In this document: in pieces, positions 61,297-64,000 of the stretch
Layout of the letters: every line of letters begins with the position of its first letter
How positions within the stretch are numbered: position 1 is the stretch's first letter
From: an uncultured Clostridia bacterium
GTDB taxonomy: Bacteria > Bacillota > Clostridia > TANB77 > CAG-508
Reading direction: 5' to 3'
Length of the DNA stretch: 64,000 nt
NCBI GenBank assembly: GCA_947590905.1
Contig: CANQCU010000005.1
Span: 1-64,000 of the forward strand
The notes under the pieces: generated by a model
The model's input: only the letters and a program-made list of their open reading frames with translations
What the model was told of the DNA's origin: nothing
Database searches by the model: none
Made by a program: the position numbers and the translations under genes

Positions 61297-61554
61297 ATGG
61301 CACATAAAAAAGGTCAAGGTAGTGTTAAAAACGGTAGAGATAGTGAATCTAAACGCCTTGGGGTAAAAAGAGCCGACGGTCAATTTGTTCTAGCAGGAAA
61401 TATTTTAATGAGACAAAGAGGAACAAAAATACATCCAGGTACTAATGTTGGAATTGGTAGTGATGACACACTTTATGCAAAAGTAAATGGTGTTGTTAAA
61501 TTTGAAAAATTAGGAAAAGACAAAAAGAAGGTAAGTGTTTACCCAGAAGAATAA
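61297..61554 (+). CDS. rpmA: 50S ribosomal protein L27
   Basis: 85 residues starting [16 protein letters not shown], so without the N-terminal extension that Prp cuts in many Firmicutes. [21 protein letters not shown] is the L27 core. GAAAGGAGAG precedes ATG. Confidence 0.96.
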   Translation: MAHKKGQGSVKNGRDSESKRLGVKRADGQFVLAGNILMRQRGTKIHPGTNVGIGSDDTLYAKVNGVVKFEKLGKDKKKVSVYPEE

Positions 61555-61559
61555 AAGAA

Positions 61560-61592
61560 ACGCTAGGGCTTTTGATTAGGCTCTAGCGTATT
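61560..61592 (+). terminator. Terminator after rpmA
   Basis: ACGCTAG-GGC pairs with GCT-CTAGCGT; followed by ATTTGCTTTT. Confidence 0.75.
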
Positions 61593-61612
61593 TGCTTTTA
61601 AGGAGAAATAAG

Positions 61613-62663
61613 GTGAAGAAAAAAGTATTATTGGGAATGAGTGGAGGAGTAGATAGTTCTACTTCAGCTCTTTTACTACAAAAACAAGGATATGAAGTAA
61701 TAGGAACAACCTTAGAATTATATAGGGGAAGTAGTTGCTGTAATCAAGATACTATTATGGACGCTAAAAAGATATGTAATCAGTTAGGTATTCCTCATTT
61801 TACATATAATTTTAAAGATGAATTCAAAAAATACGTCATAGATGATTTTATTAATTGTTACAAAGAATGTAAAACTCCAAATCCTTGTATAGAATGTAAT
61901 AAGTATATAAAGTTTGATTTAATGTATAAAAAAGCTCAAGAATTAGGATGTGATTATATAGCAACAGGTCATTATGCAAAAATAGGATATAGTAATAAAT
62001 ATGATGAATATGTACTAGAAAAATCAAATGCCGAAAAGAAAGACCAAACTTATTTTTTATATAGTATAAAAAAAGAATTATTACCTAAAATATTATTTCC
62101 ACTTGCAGAATTTAATGATAAATCAGAAATAAGAAAAATTGCAGAAGAAAACGAACTTGCAGTTGCAAAAAAGCCAGATAGTGAAGAAGTTTGTTTTATA
62201 CCAAATAATAATTATGGTAGCTTTTTGGAAAAAAATATGGATACAAAAATCAAATCAGGAAATGTAGTTCTAACAGATGGAACAAAAATTGGAAAACACA
62301 GAGGATTAATATACTATACAGTAGGGCAAAGAAAAGGACTTGGAATTTCTTATGAGAAGCCTATATATGTAATAAAATTAGATAAAGAGAAAAACGAGTT
62401 AGTAGTTGGAACAGAAGAAGAACTTTATCAAAAACAATTAAAGGCTAATGAGTTGAATTTCTTAGTTGATTTTGAAAAATGGGACAAGGAAGTTTTTGCC
62501 AAAATAAGATATAGAGCAAACATAGCAAAAGCAGAAGTAATTTTTGATAAAGATGTATTAGAAGTAAAATTTGAAGAGCCACAAAGAGCGATAACTAAAG
62601 GACAATCAGTAGTATTTTATGATAAAGAAGGAGTAGTTCTTCGGTGGCGGAAAAATAATGTAA
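61613..62663 (+). CDS. mnmA: tRNA 2-thiouridylase MnmA, one +1 CGG shift at the C-terminus
   Basis: 349 residues when C62642 of CGG 62642-62644 is skipped. MnmA adds sulfur to U34 of Lys, Glu and Gln tRNAs. GTG 61613 follows AAGGAG. P-loop GMSGGVDSS, catalytic Cys in NPCIECN and VCFIPN, and GLIYYTVGQRKGLGI are present. Zero frame would end with a divergent 24-residue tail running into mscL. The skip gives VVLGGGKIM and TAA 62661-62663, matching the usual LGGGxI end and freeing AGGAGG for mscL. The Gly codon is GGT here; two further Gly codons follow in the new frame. Confidence 0.94.
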
Positions 62664-62687
62664 AAGTAAAAATAGGAGGAAAAAAAC

Positions 62688-63233
62688 ATGTCATTATTAA
62701 AGGAATTTAAAGAATTTGCAATGAAAGGAAATGTAATAGAATTAGCAGTAGGTGTTGTAATAGGAGGAGCTTTTCAACAAATAGTAAACTCATTAGTAAA
62801 TGATGTTATAATGCCATTTACAGCAATATTTACAGGAAGTGTACATTATTCAGAATGGGTTATATCAATTGGAAATGGTGCAGTACAAATAGGAATAGGT
62901 TCATTTATAAACGCAGTTATAAACTTTTTAATAGTAGCATTTTCAATATTTATAGCTTTAAAATATATCAATAAATTAAATAGAAAACTAGAGGAAATAA
63001 ATAAGGAAACAATTAGCAAAATATCAAAGAAAGCAAAAAAGGCTAAAAAGCAATTAGAAAAAAATTCAGAAGGAAAAATGGAAGAAAAAGTAGAACAACA
63101 AGTAGAAGAAGTAAAAGTGGAACCAAGCACAAAAGTATGTCCTTATTGCTTATCAGAAATACCATATAAAGCAGTAAAATGTGCACATTGTGCATCAGAT
63201 TTAACAGAAAATACTATAGAAGAAGCAAAATAA
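62688..63233 (+). CDS. mscL: MscL-family channel with C-terminal zinc ribbon
   Basis: 181 residues. Mechanosensitive channel: EFKEFAMKGNVIELAVGVVIGGAF and the second helix (about 65-90) are MscL. The usual length is about 130. An extension carries a Lys/Glu coil and a Cys4 motif CPYC...CAHC (about residues 148-165), a likely zinc ribbon. GGAGG 8 bases before ATG. Intact. Confidence 0.9.
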   Translation: MSLLKEFKEFAMKGNVIELAVGVVIGGAFQQIVNSLVNDVIMPFTAIFTGSVHYSEWVISIGNGAVQIGIGSFINAVINFLIVAFSIFIALKYINKLNRKLEEINKETISKISKKAKKAKKQLEKNSEGKMEEKVEQQVEEVKVEPSTKVCPYCLSEIPYKAVKCAHCASDLTENTIEEAK

Positions 63234-63237
63234 ACTA

Positions 63238-63265
63238 TTATTCTTATGTATAAGAATAAATTTTA
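63238..63265 (+). terminator. Hairpin after mscL
   Basis: TTATTCTTA pairs with TAAGAATAA, followed by ATTTTAT. Confidence 0.6.
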
Positions 63266-63294
63266 TATAAAAACGAGAAATTATTGCATAATTA

Positions 63295-63324
63295 TTGAAA
63301 ATTTAAAACAAGTTATTATATAAT
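63295..63324 (+). promoter_or_regulatory. tgt promoter
   Basis: TTGAAA at 63295-63300, 18 bases, TATAAT at 63319-63324. Confidence 0.5.
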
Positions 63325-63326
63325 AA

Positions 63327-64000
<674 letters not shown>

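Overview
The window is AT-rich, densely packed, mostly single-strand DNA from a Gram-positive Firmicute, most likely an uncultured gut-type clostridium. The evidence is the gene content: DapL-type lysine synthesis, the single-chain 1240-residue PurL, RemA, DisA, SpoIIIE/FtsK, the ylxM-ffh-rpsP-khpA-rimM-trmD-rplS operon, and an infC with an ATT start. I see no tRNA, rRNA, CRISPR array, transposase or phage module. Stops are almost all TAA or TAG.

Layout: (1) 1-4.9 kb: a truncated Cys-rich protein, a WG-repeat protein, an unknown membrane protein, acpS and tatD. (2) 5-6.5 kb, minus strand: lemA-htpX. (3) 6.8-17.7 kb: dapF-dapL, an SDR, ftsK, a coiled-coil protein, a beta-CASP nuclease and a GH15 hydrolase. 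(4) 17.8-22 kb: the SRP/ribosome operon. (5) 22.2-31 kb: an FtsH-like protease, a two-component system, uvrA and a small unknown gene. (6) 31-42 kb: envelope and transport genes, valS, trmL-ruvA-rarA and a TIGR04086 membrane protein. (7) 42-43 kb, minus strand: infC-rpmI-rplT. (8) 43-64 kb: remA-rpoZ-gmk, hisS, pheS-pheT, radA-disA, a pilin-like protein, a cyclophilin, a second WG protein, purL, trmB, rplU-rpmA, mnmA, mscL and tgt.

The main discovery is a systematic +1 reading-frame shift. Sixteen genes (tatD, SDR, beta-CASP nuclease, ylxM, rimM, histidine kinase, uvrA, rarA, TIGR04086 gene, pheS, radA, disA, pilin, second WG gene, mnmA, tgt) look broken, but every break is the same. At an in-frame CGG codon one C must be skipped, and the next triplet GGN (21 GGA, 3 GGT, 2 GGC) then supplies a Gly, in most genes at a position where the family has Gly. 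I count 26 such sites. After each skip the frame runs on through the conserved protein to a normal stop at normal family length. Reading by eye, I found no in-frame CGG used as Arg in any gene of host-like composition. This suggests that CGG is not decoded as Arg in this organism and that ribosomes pass it by a +1 shift, or that a four-base CGGN is read as Gly. It would be a genome-wide recoding rule rather than a set of pseudogenes.

Three genes with less A-rich codon use and their own promoters and terminator hairpins (FtsH-like at 22207, small gene at 30992, membrane protein at 41471) use CGG in frame as Arg (5 codons). They look imported, or are evidence that decoding is not absolute. Other oddities are an in-frame TGA at a conserved Trp position of an L,D-transpeptidase, an apparent ATA start, a three-copy intergenic hairpin element whose long arms differ between copies but stay self-complementary, two GC-rich multi-hairpin intergenic elements, and an Asn-rich 34-residue ORF.
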